A stretch of DNA of 64,000 bases, taken from assembly GCA_905221115.1 (NCBI GenBank), contig CAJNBX010000003.1, forward strand, positions 1 through 64,000, written 5' to 3'. The notes under the pieces are model-generated. The model did not search any database. It was given only the letters and a program-made list of their open reading frames with translations, and had not been told where the DNA came from. This DNA is from a bacterium. GTDB lineage: Bacteria > Bacillota > Bacilli > Lactobacillales > Streptococcaceae. This document shows, in pieces, positions 10,214-19,793 of the stretch. Positions within the stretch are counted from its first letter, which is position 1. Each line of letters begins with the position of its first letter. The translations under genes and the position numbers were made by a program.

Positions 10214-10893
10214 TTATCCATTTCCTTCGAAAAATTCTTTTGTGTCACACCTGTTTGTACAGCCCATATGGCTAACTGTGTCCTATCTCTCAAATTTAGT
10301 TTTGAAAGAATGATAGAAAGGTAATTGCGCACTGTTCCCTCGGATAAAAAAAGATTACTGGCAATTTCCTTGTTTGATTCTCCAAATGCCACTTGCTGAA
10401 TAATTTTCCATTCTGTCAGTGATATATTTTCAATATTCTCTTCCTTCACAGTAATAGAAAAATTGGTCTGTGCCATCTGCGAGAACAATTGAAATACCTT
10501 ACTAGCTATATTAGGATTAATCATAGCTCCACCTTTATACACTGTCTGAATGGCTTGATATAACTCGTCTGTTGAAACTCCTTTTAATAAATAGCCAGAT
10601 GCACCATATTTTAAAGCACTAAAAATAAATTCGTCGTCATCAAATGTTGTTAAGATTATAATTTTTATATTTGGAAAACGTTTTTTGATTTCTTTTGTAG
10701 CCAATACTCCGTCCATTCTGGGCATTCTAATGTCCATTAAAATTATATCCGGTTTTACAGTCATAATGTTATCCATAGCTTCGACACCATCACCAACGAC
10801 GGATACAACATCAATATCAGCATATACTGATAAAATGATCTGCAAAGACTCTCTAATTAACGCCTGATCATCTGCAATCATTACCTTTATCAT
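10210..10893 (-). CDS. levR: NarL/LuxR-type response regulator (LevR-like)
   Basis: A receiver domain (residues 1-120) has the acidic pair near IADDQ, the phosphoacceptor Asp54 in LMDIRMPRMDG, and the conserved Thr/Lys positions (IILTTFDDDEF, SGYLLKGVS). A C-terminal LuxR helix-turn-helix follows (NKEIASNLFLSEGTVRNYLS). The start at 10893 is chosen for SD GGAGGTGAAGTAT. The gene overlaps the kinase gene by 26 bases and the downstream binding protein by 4. Likely role: phosphorylation-dependent activation of the levDEFG promoter. It is unrelated to B. subtilis LevR, which is a sigma-54 activator. Confidence 0.85.
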   Translation of the reverse strand: MIKVMIADDQALIRESLQIILSVYADIDVVSVVGDGVEAMDNIMTVKPDIILMDIRMPRMDGVLATKEIKKRFPNIKIIILTTFDDDEFIFSALKYGASGYLLKGVSTDELYQAIQTVYKGGAMINPNIASKVFQLFSQMAQTNFSITVKEENIENISLTEWKIIQQVAFGESNKEIASNLFLSEGTVRNYLSIILSKLNLRDRTQLAIWAVQTGVTQKNFSKEMDK

Positions 10894-12205
10894 ATACTTC
10901 ACCTCCTATTTTTGGAAAAACTATTTTAGTATAAAATCCTTCCCTATTTTCAAAATGAATAGAACCACCTAAAATAGAAACTCGCTCTCTCATTTGTTTC
11001 AAGCCATACCCAATTTGTAAGTCGTCAAAACCTATTCCATTATCTTGCAAAACTATTATGTTGTTATCCTCACTCATAAAGCGAATGCTCATTTTACTAG
11101 CATGTCCGTGACGAACAGAATTTGTCATAGATTCTTGTATAATCCTAAAAATAGTATCTTCCTGTATCACATCTAAATCAATATTTCCCCATTCATATTT
11201 TAGATCGACAGAGAGTTTTGATAGAGACTCATACTCACTAATCATTAATATTAGAGCATCTTTTAAACCATTATTTTGCAAAGCTCCTGGTCTTAGTCTA
11301 TGTAATGATCCCCTAACATCTTTTATCCCCTCTCTAACTGCATTTGAAACATTTTTCAACTGTTCTTTAGCACGGATAGGATGAACATCAATTAGTACAG
11401 AAACAGCATCAATCCCTGCTGAAATTCCTGTCAACGCATGACCTAGAGTATCATGAATTTCCCGAGCAATTCTTTTCCTTTCTCGATCTTCAGCGATTTT
11501 CTCTGATAACGATATGTAATGATTCAATTCAGTGTTGACTCTAGATAACATTTTAAGCTCTTCCTCAATATTATGATGTTCTTTAATCACGTATAGGATA
11601 TAAGACAATAAAGAGATGATGAAAATAATAACGTTTAATGACGTCAATGCATTTTCTAAAAATAACACTACACCTCGTATGGACGATGGGTAAAATTGGA
11701 TATAGGTAGAAAGAGATGGAACTTTTATAAATAGTGACAAGATTTCATAGTCTGTTAAAAGTAACATTAAAAAACTCAAGAAAATAAAAATAATCCAAGA
11801 ACGTTTACTATCAGAGTCTTGAAACTCTCTTGAACTATAGAATATATCAGCAAAAACTAATAATATTATTCCATTGTATGACAGATTTTGTGACCATATA
11901 ACACCAATCATTAATACTATTTCAAACAAATTCCATTTTGAAAAAATTGGCCATTTTTTCTCAGTTGAATACATTTTATAGGTAGATATAAAAATAATAC
12001 CGACAAAAAAGATAATTGAATACCAAAAAATCTGGTCAGGTGATTTTGAAATATTGTTTAATTCTCCCAATAAGAGTATCATCTGTCCCTTTGAAATTAC
12101 ATAGTTTGTAATCTGTATATACAAAGCTCCATTGTATATAATGGTTAGAAAATTAATTAATAAAAGCAAAATTATAGAGTACTGGACACCTTTTACCTGT
12201 TTCAT
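10868..12205 (-). CDS. levS: HisKA_3-type sensor histidine kinase (LevS-like)
   Basis: A 445-residue membrane kinase. The first half has about six hydrophobic segments. The second half has the phosphoacceptor box RKRIAREIHDTLGHALTG and an HATPase domain with the N box (ESMTNSVRHG) and G box (DNGIGFDDLQIGYGLKQM). This architecture pairs with LuxR-type regulators such as the next gene. The ATG at 12205 shares a base with the upstream stop (TAATG). With no large extracellular domain, it plausibly senses sugar through the two flanking binding proteins, as proposed for S. mutans LevS. Confidence 0.85.
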   Translation of the reverse strand: MKQVKGVQYSIILLLLINFLTIIYNGALYIQITNYVISKGQMILLLGELNNISKSPDQIFWYSIIFFVGIIFISTYKMYSTEKKWPIFSKWNLFEIVLMIGVIWSQNLSYNGIILLVFADIFYSSREFQDSDSKRSWIIFIFLSFLMLLLTDYEILSLFIKVPSLSTYIQFYPSSIRGVVLFLENALTSLNVIIFIISLLSYILYVIKEHHNIEEELKMLSRVNTELNHYISLSEKIAEDRERKRIAREIHDTLGHALTGISAGIDAVSVLIDVHPIRAKEQLKNVSNAVREGIKDVRGSLHRLRPGALQNNGLKDALILMISEYESLSKLSVDLKYEWGNIDLDVIQEDTIFRIIQESMTNSVRHGHASKMSIRFMSEDNNIIVLQDNGIGFDDLQIGYGLKQMRERVSILGGSIHFENREGFYTKIVFPKIGGEVYDKGNDCR

Positions 12206-13170
12206 TACTGCCACCCATTAATATCAAACTGAATTATATTATTTTTATCAACAAATTGTACAGGTATAGTATATAATTCTTCAACTTCTTCTTTTTTTAC
12301 TAATAAATCTATTGTTTCCGATACTTTTCTACCCATATGAGATGGAAATTGAGCAACCGTTCCCGTAACTTCATCTGTTGTAGCTAATAAATGCTTCATA
12401 TCTGGTGAACCATCTATTCCGTAAATAAGTTTTTTTGAAGTTACTTTCAATTCTTTAATTGCTGCTAAAGCTCCTATAGCTGCTCTATCATTTAAAGTCA
12501 CTATAGCATCAAATTGTAAACCTTCAGATAAGGCATCACCTACAGTAGTCATAGCATACTCTGTTTGACCAACCGTTTCTCTTTCTGAGATAATTTGATA
12601 ATGTTCTTCTGATTTTATTGTATCCAAAAAACCAGTTATTCTCTGATTAGCTGATAAAGCATCTTTGTGCGTTAACAAAAGAATATGAGCATTTGAGGTA
12701 CGTTTCATCAAATCCTTGGCAATTAATATCCCAGCATGGTAATTATCAGAAACTATACTCGTATCAACTTTTATATTATTCAACTGACTATCTACTGCTA
12801 TAACTCTAATTCCAAAATTCTTTGCCCTACTTAACGCTTCTACAATTTGCTCGCTATCACTCTTAACCGGATTAATAACAATAACATTCACTCGCTTCTC
12901 TATAAACTCATCAATTTGTTTACTCTGTTTTTCTTCACTCATCTCTGCGTCCCGAGTATACAATATCTGACCTTCTGAATCAGAATAGCGTTGAATCTCA
13001 TTATGTAAATGTCTATAAAATTCACTATTCATCGTCATATAAGTCGCTCCAACTTTTATTTGTCCCGGAATAGGATCTGTCTGACTCACATGAGTATAAA
13101 TCGCAAAAACAAATACGACTACTGTACAAAATATAATTTTGACGATTGTTCTTGTATATTCTCTACTCAT
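12205..13170 (-). CDS. levQ: Periplasmic-binding-protein-like sugar sensor (LevQ-like)
   Basis: A 321-residue protein of the ribose/galactose-binding type (Peripla_BP_4), anchored by an N-terminal helix (IIFCTVVVFVFAIYTHV). Recognisable family parts are KVGATYMTMNSEFYRHLHNEI, INPVKSDSEQIVEALSRAKNFGIRVIAVDS, the central DAIVTLNDRAAIGAL and the LIYGIDGSPDMK segment. The start at 13170 follows GGAGGTTGGA; a TTG-initiated frame is 12 bases longer. First gene of the four-gene regulator operon. No transporter genes are linked. The same cluster sits between groES and ssb in S. mutans, as I remember that genome. Confidence 0.78.
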   Translation of the reverse strand: MSREYTRTIVKIIFCTVVVFVFAIYTHVSQTDPIPGQIKVGATYMTMNSEFYRHLHNEIQRYSDSEGQILYTRDAEMSEEKQSKQIDEFIEKRVNVIVINPVKSDSEQIVEALSRAKNFGIRVIAVDSQLNNIKVDTSIVSDNYHAGILIAKDLMKRTSNAHILLLTHKDALSANQRITGFLDTIKSEEHYQIISERETVGQTEYAMTTVGDALSEGLQFDAIVTLNDRAAIGALAAIKELKVTSKKLIYGIDGSPDMKHLLATTDEVTGTVAQFPSHMGRKVSETIDLLVKKEEVEELYTIPVQFVDKNNIIQFDINGWQ

Positions 13171-13199
13171 TCCAACCTCCAAAAAGTTTCAACTAGTTC

Positions 13200-13208
13200 A
13201 TTGTAACA
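13200..13208 (-). promoter_or_regulatory. Extended -10 promoter of the lev regulator operon
   Basis: On the minus strand TGTTACAAT (TGN plus TACAAT) lies about 30 bases before the LevQ-like start. No good -35 is seen. Confidence 0.5.
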
Positions 13209-13222
13209 CATTTATACATTAT

Positions 13223-13248
13223 AAAAAAGCCTAAGAGCAACTCAGACT
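13223..13248 (-). terminator. Terminator of ssbB
   Basis: On the minus strand, GTCTGAG pairs with CTTAGGC (two G-U pairs) and is followed by TTTTTT, ten bases after the ssbB stop codon. Confidence 0.75.
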
Positions 13249-13257
13249 TTTCAATGT

Positions 13258-13653
13258 TTAAAATGGCAATTCTTCCTCTTCCAAGACCAAATCGGCCAAA
13301 TCCTGTCCTGCATTATTTTCACGCATAGCACGTTGGGCGCGGCTTTCCAAAAGTTGGAATCCTGTGACAAGGACTTCGGTCACATAATTCATTTGACCAT
13401 TTTTCTCAAAACGACGAGTACGCAATTCCCCATCCACTGAAATGAGACTACCTTTAGTTGCGTAGCTGGCCAAGCTTTCTGCTAGTCTACCCCATAGGAC
13501 CATATTTACAAAATCGGCTTCACGTTCACCGTTTTGATCTTTGTAACGACGGTTCACAGCGATAGTTGCTCGCGCTACTGACTTGTCATTGTTGGTTTTG
13601 TGCAATTCTGGTGCTGCAACGATTCTTCCAATAAGAATAACTTTATTATACAT
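13258..13653 (-). CDS. ssbB: Competence-induced single-stranded DNA-binding protein SsbB
   Basis: Binds and protects single-stranded DNA. In pneumococci SsbB stores internalised transforming DNA. At 131 residues it is shorter than replicative SsbA. It has an OB fold starting MYNKVILIGRI and an acidic tip EEEELPF that recruits partner proteins. A perfect competence box (TACGAATA) and AGGAGG lie directly upstream, identifying it as the late-competence copy under ComX/SigX. The preceding gene is separated by a terminator. Confidence 0.93.
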   Translation of the reverse strand: MYNKVILIGRIVAAPELHKTNNDKSVARATIAVNRRYKDQNGEREADFVNMVLWGRLAESLASYATKGSLISVDGELRTRRFEKNGQMNYVTEVLVTGFQLLESRAQRAMRENNAGQDLADLVLEEEELPF

Positions 13654-13673
13654 ATTTTTTCCTCCTACTTATC

Positions 13674-13681
13674 TATTCGTA
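13674..13681 (-). promoter_or_regulatory. Com-box (cin-box) of ssbB
   Basis: On the minus strand TACGAATA, the core SigX (ComX) recognition sequence, is preceded by a T-rich stretch. It lies about 20 bases before the ssbB ATG, with AGGAGG in between. This predicts expression only during competence. Confidence 0.9.
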
Positions 13682-13685
13682 GGAA

Positions 13686-13717
13686 ATCAAAAAAAGTTAC
13701 AGAAATTTGTAACTTTT
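13686..13717 (-). terminator. Terminator of the short-chain dehydrogenase gene
   Basis: On the minus strand AAAGTTAC pairs with GTAACTTT around an eight-base loop and is followed by a T run, just upstream of the com-box. It insulates ssbB from readthrough. Confidence 0.75.
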
Positions 13718-13729
13718 CGAGAAAATTTT

Positions 13730-14491
13730 TTATTTTTTATGAACCATGAAACCTGTCGCCTGTTGATTGGCCATAATGGTCATATCTGTAATCTGAACAC
13801 GACGAGGTTGACTAGTCACATAGACTACTGTGTCTGCAATATCCTGAGCTTGCAAAGCTTCTATTCCTTGGTAAACGGACGCAGCTCGTTCTTTATCACC
13901 GCGAAAACGTACCGTCGAAAAATCTGTTTCGACAATTCCAGGCTGAATGGTCGTCACCTTGATATCCGTTGCGATGGTATCAATTCGCAGACCATCTGAA
14001 AAGGTCTTAACCGCTGCCTTGGTGGCTGAATAAACAGCTGCACCTGCATAGGCGTAGATTCCTGCGGTTGACCCCATATTAATGATATGTCCTTGATTGG
14101 CTTTTGCCATTGCTGGCAAGAAACAGCGAGTGACTGCCATCAAACCTTTGACATTGGTATCCAGCATGGTCAACATATCCAACTCTTCATAGTCTTGATA
14201 GGGAGCCAAGCCAAGAGCCAGACCGGCATTGTTGACCAGAATATCAATCTTCCCTATCGTTTCTAGAATATTGGAACAAACAGTATTCACCATGGTCATA
14301 TTCGTCACATCTAGTTGAAAGGTCCAGACGGTTTGATTTGGAAAAGTTTCTGCAAACTCCGACTTGAGGATTTCTAGTCTGTCTATCCGTCGACCTGTTA
14401 GAACGACATTCTCACCCTGCTCCAGATAAGCACGCGCAATTGCTTCACCAATACCTGATGTCGCTCCTGTAATCACAACATTTTTTGCCAT
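13730..14491 (-). CDS. Short-chain dehydrogenase/reductase (YdfG-like)
   Basis: A 253-residue NAD(P)-dependent oxidoreductase of the classical SDR family. It has a Rossmann nucleotide motif TGATSGIGEAIA, an arginine-containing loop TGRRIDR that favours NADPH, the NNAG motif, and the catalytic Ser/Tyr/Lys in MGSTAGIYAYAGAAVYSATKAAVK. Family relatives act on 3-hydroxy acids such as serine, but the substrate here is not evident. It starts a four-gene same-strand set including ytpR and a thioredoxin, with short gaps, and ends at its own terminator before ssbB. Confidence 0.85.
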   Translation of the reverse strand: MAKNVVITGATSGIGEAIARAYLEQGENVVLTGRRIDRLEILKSEFAETFPNQTVWTFQLDVTNMTMVNTVCSNILETIGKIDILVNNAGLALGLAPYQDYEELDMLTMLDTNVKGLMAVTRCFLPAMAKANQGHIINMGSTAGIYAYAGAAVYSATKAAVKTFSDGLRIDTIATDIKVTTIQPGIVETDFSTVRFRGDKERAASVYQGIEALQAQDIADTVVYVTSQPRRVQITDMTIMANQQATGFMVHKK

Positions 14492-14532
14492 CTTATTTCC
14501 TTCTAGCTGGTCTATCAGATACTGACAACTTC

Positions 14533-15159
14533 TTATGCAGTCCAGTGTTTCGCTGGATCAAATGGAGTTCCAACAACTTGGTCTTCTGATAATTCAATAA
14601 TACCACGTTTTTGCGGAGCGTTTGGCAAATGCAATTCACGAGGACTACACATCATGCCAAAACTCTTTTCACCACGAAGTTCACCTGGGAAAATAAGATT
14701 GCCTTTGGGCATCATAGCTCCTGGAAGAGCTACAATGGTTTTCAATCCAACACGCGCATTAGGAGCCCCTGCAACGATTTGCACTGTCTTGTCACTTGCA
14801 ACTGCAACTTGGCAGATGTTAAGGTGGTCACTATCTGGATGGGCTACCATCTCGACAATTTCACCAACAACAAACTTAGGTTCCTTGTCATTGACAATTT
14901 CTTCTTTAAAACCTTCCGCCTGCAATTCTTGGTTCAAACGAGCTACTTGTTCATCAGACAAAAAGACTTGACCTCGCTCTGCAATTTCAAAGAAACTTGA
15001 AACCTCGAAAATATTCCAAGCTACTGTTTCCCCATTATCTTTAAGGAAAACACGGGCTACATTTCCTTTACGCTCCACATCCAATTTGGCATCTCCACTG
15101 TTTTTCACGATGACCATAAGGACATCACCGACATGTTCTTTGTTATATGTAAAAATCAT
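14533..15159 (-). CDS. ytpR: YtpR family tRNA-binding-domain protein
   Basis: A 208-residue protein with an N-terminal DUF4479 part (about 1-90) and a C-terminal EMAP/tRNA-binding OB fold like the N-terminus of PheT. The latter is visible as KFVVGEIVEMVAHPDSDHLNICQV, QIVAGAPNARVGLKTIVALPG and SFGMMCSPRELHLP. It lacks any synthetase catalytic domain, so it is not a PheT fragment. It lies 15 bases after the thioredoxin gene. Its physiological role is not established by sequence. Confidence 0.85.
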   Translation of the reverse strand: MIFTYNKEHVGDVLMVIVKNSGDAKLDVERKGNVARVFLKDNGETVAWNIFEVSSFFEIAERGQVFLSDEQVARLNQELQAEGFKEEIVNDKEPKFVVGEIVEMVAHPDSDHLNICQVAVASDKTVQIVAGAPNARVGLKTIVALPGAMMPKGNLIFPGELRGEKSFGMMCSPRELHLPNAPQKRGIIELSEDQVVGTPFDPAKHWTA

Positions 15160-15174
15160 TGTTTCCTTTTTCTC

Positions 15175-15492
15175 CTATTTTAGTCCTGCTAAAAAGTCAT
15201 TAATTTGTTGCTTGCTTTTACGGTCGCGATTGACAAAACGGCCGATTTCCTTGTCCTTTTCTAGAACAACAAGGCTAGGGATTCCATATACATCCCAGAG
15301 TTTGGCCAAATCCATATACTGGTCTCTATCCACTCGAATAAAGGTAAACTCTGGATTGCTCTCCTCAATTTCTGGCAAGGCAGGATAAATATAACGGCAA
15401 TCGCCACACCAGTCCGCCACAAAAAGGAAAACCTTCTTGCCATCTTTTTCTACTAAAGATGCTAATTCTTCTAAACTTGCTGGTTGTATCAT
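15175..15492 (-). CDS. Thioredoxin-family protein with CGDC active site
   Basis: A 105-residue cytoplasmic thioredoxin fold with the redox motif WCGDC near residues 28-32, in place of canonical CGPC, and the cis-proline region GIPSLVVL. No signal peptide is seen. The ATG overlaps the upstream stop in an ATGA arrangement, and ytpR follows, so the three genes are probably one transcript. The altered dipeptide between the cysteines is expected to shift redox potential. The substrate is unknown. Confidence 0.85.
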   Translation of the reverse strand: MIQPASLEELASLVEKDGKKVFLFVADWCGDCRYIYPALPEIEESNPEFTFIRVDRDQYMDLAKLWDVYGIPSLVVLEKDKEIGRFVNRDRKSKQQINDFLAGLK

Positions 15493-15788
15493 AAAACTTC
15501 CTCCTCATAGACTAGGTCTTCATTTTCATAGACAAAGGTATAATGACGGCCATCCTCAAAAATGACGCCACCAACCAAGCTCTCTAGACTGCTTTCATAA
15601 ACTTGAACATAGAGGGTCGCAATTTCCCCCATGTCTGAAAAATTGTCTCGTACAATCGCTGTCAACTCTTCCTGAGTCTTCCTGAGCTTATGGTCATCTG
15701 CAACTTTTTTCGTAGCAAGGGCAAGGCTTCCAACACCAAGCAAAGCCAAGCCTGCCATCCACATTTTTTTAGCTTTCATACCATTCAT
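15489..15788 (-). CDS. Small membrane-anchored protein (DUF4651-like)
   Basis: A 99-residue protein with a single N-terminal hydrophobic helix (KKMWMAGLALLGVGSLAL) followed by a soluble domain containing LYVQVYESSLESLVGGVIFEDGRHYTFVYEN. It resembles the streptococcal DUF4651 group next to the thioredoxin gene, from memory of pneumococcal gene order. Neither ATG (15788 or 15779) has a clear Shine-Dalgarno sequence, so the exact start is uncertain. It is coupled to the thioredoxin gene through ATGA. Function unknown. Confidence 0.7.
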   Translation of the reverse strand: MNGMKAKKMWMAGLALLGVGSLALATKKVADDHKLRKTQEELTAIVRDNFSDMGEIATLYVQVYESSLESLVGGVIFEDGRHYTFVYENEDLVYEEEVL

Positions 15789-15873
15789 TTTAACACAAAA
15801 AAGGCTTTAGGACAAATGAGGAAGCAGCGGAAAAGCAAGTAAAAAGCCTCTTCCTTTAAGGAAAAGGACTTCT

Positions 15874-16034
15874 TATACTCAATGAAAAGCAAATAGCAAA
15901 CTAGGAAGCTAGCCGCAGGTTGCTCAAAACAGCGTTTTGGGGTTGTAGATAGAACTGACGAAGTCAGCTCAAAACACTGTTTTGAAGTTGTGGATGACGC
16001 TGACGTGGTTTGAAGAGATTTTCGAAGAGTATTA
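15874..16034. repeat. BOX element, boxA part truncated
   Basis: Begins TATACTCAATGAAAA and ends TTTTCGAAGAGTATTA, the standard ends of the pneumococcal/mitis BOX repeat. The CAAAACACTGTTTTG-type hairpin modules lie between. The piece normally reading CATATATACGGCAAGGCGACG, present in the copy at 55488, is missing. The element lies immediately 3' of the choline-binding protein gene. Confidence 0.9.
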
Positions 16035-16037
16035 TTC

Positions 16038-17111
16038 TTATTGCCAGGCACCTGAGTTGCCAACGTAGTAACCATCAGGTGTGTAGGTATTGCGAAGCAT
16101 CTTACCTGATGAAGCCAGATAATACCACTTACCATTGTCTTTGACCCAATCATTCGCAATCATGGCACCAGAAGAACTTACATAATACCATTCTCCCTTG
16201 TCATAAACCCAAGTGCTTGCTTTCATGGCTCCTGAAGTTGATAAATAGTACCACTTGCCTTGGTCGTAAAGCCAGTCACTCTCAATCATGGCTCCTGATG
16301 ATTTAAAGGCATACCAGTTGTTACCTTGATAGAGCCAAGTTTGATTGAACATGACTCCTTTATCATTCATAAAGTACCAAGTTCCCTTGTCCTTAACCCA
16401 AGCATTTTGAACTAGTTGACCTTGTTTTTGATAGTACCAGTTTTGGTTTGATTTTAGCCAACTTTCTGCTTTTACAATCGGATAAAGTTCTTTGAAAGAT
16501 CCTCCATCATATTTATGACTGATAGATTTTAGTTTTTCAAGTTTCAATTCGCCATTGTCATAGTCTGCCCAAGCAAAGACTTTTTGACCATTAACAGTCT
16601 CTGGTAAAGTAGCAGTGTAAGTCTTGGTTTGATAATCCCATTTAGCATCGAGGTAAGTGTATTGATTATTTGATTCTTCAATACGATAGTAACCTCTCTT
16701 TCCACTATCATTATGAATATCATCCACAACTTTCGTTGACCAGGTCTTCACTTCGTTTCCGCTCTTGGCCTCTACCTTGATATCTCCTCTATAGCCATAT
16801 GGAACATAGAAATTCAGGTAACGTCCTTCTTCCCCGATCATAGACTTGTCCTTTTCTTGACCTAGGAAATTGACAGTCTGATCTTGACCATCGAGACTAA
16901 CCGTCCACTCGATTTTCTCAGTTTTTGGCAAATCCAAGACTTTAATATCCACTTCATGACCATTGTTAAACCGAAGAATCTTGCCATCTTGATACTGTAC
17001 TCCACACTTAACAACCCATTCTTCTTTAAGTTCAAATGCCTGACCTGAATGTGGAAAAGCCAGTAAAGCTAGACCAGCTAGAGACAAACCAAATAGTGTG
17101 ATTTTTTTCAT
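16038..17111 (-). CDS. Choline-binding surface protein
   Basis: A 357-residue secreted protein. The signal peptide is MKKITLFGLSLAGLALLAF with a cut near SGQAF. A unique N-terminal region of roughly 190 residues (27-215) is all-beta in appearance and contains WTVSLDGQDQTVNFLG. Residues from about 218 to the end are six to seven choline-binding repeats of the form W-(V/L)-x-D-x-G-x-WYY-x-x-x-SGAM, which attach it to phosphocholine-decorated teichoic acid. No catalytic motif of LytA, LytB, LytC or CbpE type is recognised. SD AAGGAGG precedes the ATG. A monocistronic unit between a BOX repeat and pyrG. Mitis-group hallmark. Confidence 0.88.
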   Translation of the reverse strand: MKKITLFGLSLAGLALLAFPHSGQAFELKEEWVVKCGVQYQDGKILRFNNGHEVDIKVLDLPKTEKIEWTVSLDGQDQTVNFLGQEKDKSMIGEEGRYLNFYVPYGYRGDIKVEAKSGNEVKTWSTKVVDDIHNDSGKRGYYRIEESNNQYTYLDAKWDYQTKTYTATLPETVNGQKVFAWADYDNGELKLEKLKSISHKYDGGSFKELYPIVKAESWLKSNQNWYYQKQGQLVQNAWVKDKGTWYFMNDKGVMFNQTWLYQGNNWYAFKSSGAMIESDWLYDQGKWYYLSTSGAMKASTWVYDKGEWYYVSSSGAMIANDWVKDNGKWYYLASSGKMLRNTYTPDGYYVGNSGAWQ

Positions 17112-17141
17112 TGTAGTTCCTCCTTAGGATTTTTTATGTTA

Positions 17142-17169
17142 ATTATATCACTATGTTTTTGTTTTGCAA
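17142..17169 (-). promoter_or_regulatory. Promoter of the choline-binding protein gene
   Basis: On the minus strand TTGCAA (17164-17169), 16 bases, then TGATATAAT with extended -10 (TATAAT complement at 17142-17147), about 30 bases before the start codon. Confidence 0.65.
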
Positions 17170-17190
17170 ATCTTATCCTAAATATGCAAG

Positions 17191-17221
17191 CAAAAAACCT
17201 CTGAGATTCTTCTCAAAGGTT
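17191..17221 (-). terminator. Terminator of pyrG
   Basis: On the minus strand AACCTTTGAG pairs with CTCAGAGGTT and is followed by TTTTG. Confidence 0.85.
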
Positions 17222-17230
17222 ATAATCTAG

Positions 17231-18850
<1,620 letters not shown>

Positions 18851-18970
18851 CTAAAATGCTCAAGGCCTTGTTAACTACGAGGGGACATAGAAAACAAGAC
18901 CCTACTAATAAGAATAATCTGGGACGACTGCACCAGATTCACAACCAAAATACAAGAAGATAACTTCTTG

Positions 18971-19028
18971 AAAAAACAAAAATAGCTCCCTAAGAACTAG
19001 GGAGCCCCGACCTCTAAAAGAGGTGCCC
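18971..19028 (-). promoter_or_regulatory. pyrG leader attenuator (reiterative-transcription type)
   Basis: The predicted RNA starts GGGC (minus strand from 19028), continues through a small CACCTCTTTTAGAGGTC hairpin and a run of Gs, then forms GCTCCCTA/TAGGGAGC (18985-19005) followed by a T-rich tract down to 18971. In B. subtilis pyrG an identical logic operates: at low CTP, polymerase stalls at C4, adds extra Gs, and the poly-G pairs with the pyrimidine-rich arm of the terminator, allowing readthrough. Initial GGGC, the CTCCC arm and the terminator are all present here. Confidence 0.8.
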
Positions 19029-19035
19029 GAACAAT

Positions 19036-19064
19036 ATGATACCTAAAAATAGGATAATTGTCAA
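19036..19064 (-). promoter_or_regulatory. pyrG promoter
   Basis: On the minus strand TTGACA (19059-19064), a 17-base spacer, then TATCAT (19036-19041). The GGGC start lies seven bases on. It begins ten bases after the rpoE stop codon. Confidence 0.85.
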
Positions 19065-19074
19065 TAGCTAATTT

Positions 19075-19662
19075 TTATTCCTCGATGTTTTCAGTATCAT
19101 CATCTGAAAATTCGTCGTCTTCTTCGTTAAGATCCACGTCTTCACCCAAGTCATCTGGGGCGATTTCGTTGATTTCTGCATCATAAGCTTCCACTTCGTT
19201 TTTCTCATCATCTGGATTTTCATCATCGTATGAAAGAGCTGGATCTGCTTCGTATGCATCTTCATCTTCTGGATCATCTGCATTGTAGTCAATAGCATCT
19301 GAATCGCCATCCATGAAGGCATTGACACGTTTTTTCTTAGCTTTTGGTGCTACTTCATCGTCGTCACTTTCCTCAAGAGCGATGATTTCTTCGTCAATTT
19401 CGTCCACACCATACCATGAACGAAGACCCCATTTGTTGTCTCCAAGTGAGATGAAGCTACCGTCAAAGTTCAACTCTGTGTAGAACAAAGGCAAAGCTTC
19501 GCGGATATCGCTGTTTGATGTTCCAAGGTAGTTTTGAATTTCGTTTACAAGATCGCTAAAATGCATCTCATGGTCGCGACCACGAAGTTCCAAGATAGCA
19601 CGCGCTACCTCAATCATAGATAGTTCACTTTTTTCTTGTCCAGCAAATACTTCTAATTCCAA
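19075..19662 (-). CDS. rpoE: RNA polymerase delta subunit
   Basis: The delta subunit increases RNA polymerase recycling and promoter selectivity in Firmicutes. It has 195 residues starting at a TTG codon ([16 protein letters not shown]), chosen because GAGGAG lies seven bases before it. The in-frame ATG at 19677 would put the start upstream of that site. The N-terminal half is the folded HARE-HTH domain (to about residue 90). The C-terminal half is an unstructured, highly acidic Asp/Glu tail, typical of the family. It has its own promoter, and the pyrG promoter lies just after its stop. Confidence 0.95.
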   Translation of the reverse strand: MELEVFAGQEKSELSMIEVARAILELRGRDHEMHFSDLVNEIQNYLGTSNSDIREALPLFYTELNFDGSFISLGDNKWGLRSWYGVDEIDEEIIALEESDDDEVAPKAKKKRVNAFMDGDSDAIDYNADDPEDEDAYEADPALSYDDENPDDEKNEVEAYDAEINEIAPDDLGEDVDLNEEDDEFSDDDTENIEE

Positions 19663-19734
19663 AGCGTTTCTCCTCATTTATACTACTATCGCCAGAGTGA
19701 ACAGACTCTGACCTCATTTTATCATTTACTCTTT

Positions 19735-19763
19735 ATTTTACGATAATTTTGCAGAATAGTCAA
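19735..19763 (-). promoter_or_regulatory. rpoE promoter
   Basis: On the minus strand TTGACT (19758-19763), 17 bases, TAAAAT (19735-19740). A CAGAGT/ACTCTG hairpin (19693-19710) lies in the leader before the start. Confidence 0.6.
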
Positions 19764-19793
19764 AGGTTAAGGGGGAGAAAGTGACAGGACTTT

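Noticed and set aside
14533..15159. Truncated phenylalanyl-tRNA synthetase beta subunit
   Set aside because: The protein has only a tRNA-binding OB fold after a DUF4479 part and matches the complete YtpR family, not a fragment.
15785..16159. A 124-codon minus frame over the BOX repeat and the 3' end of the choline-binding gene
   Set aside because: Out of frame with the real gene and read mostly from the BOX repeat. Not a gene.
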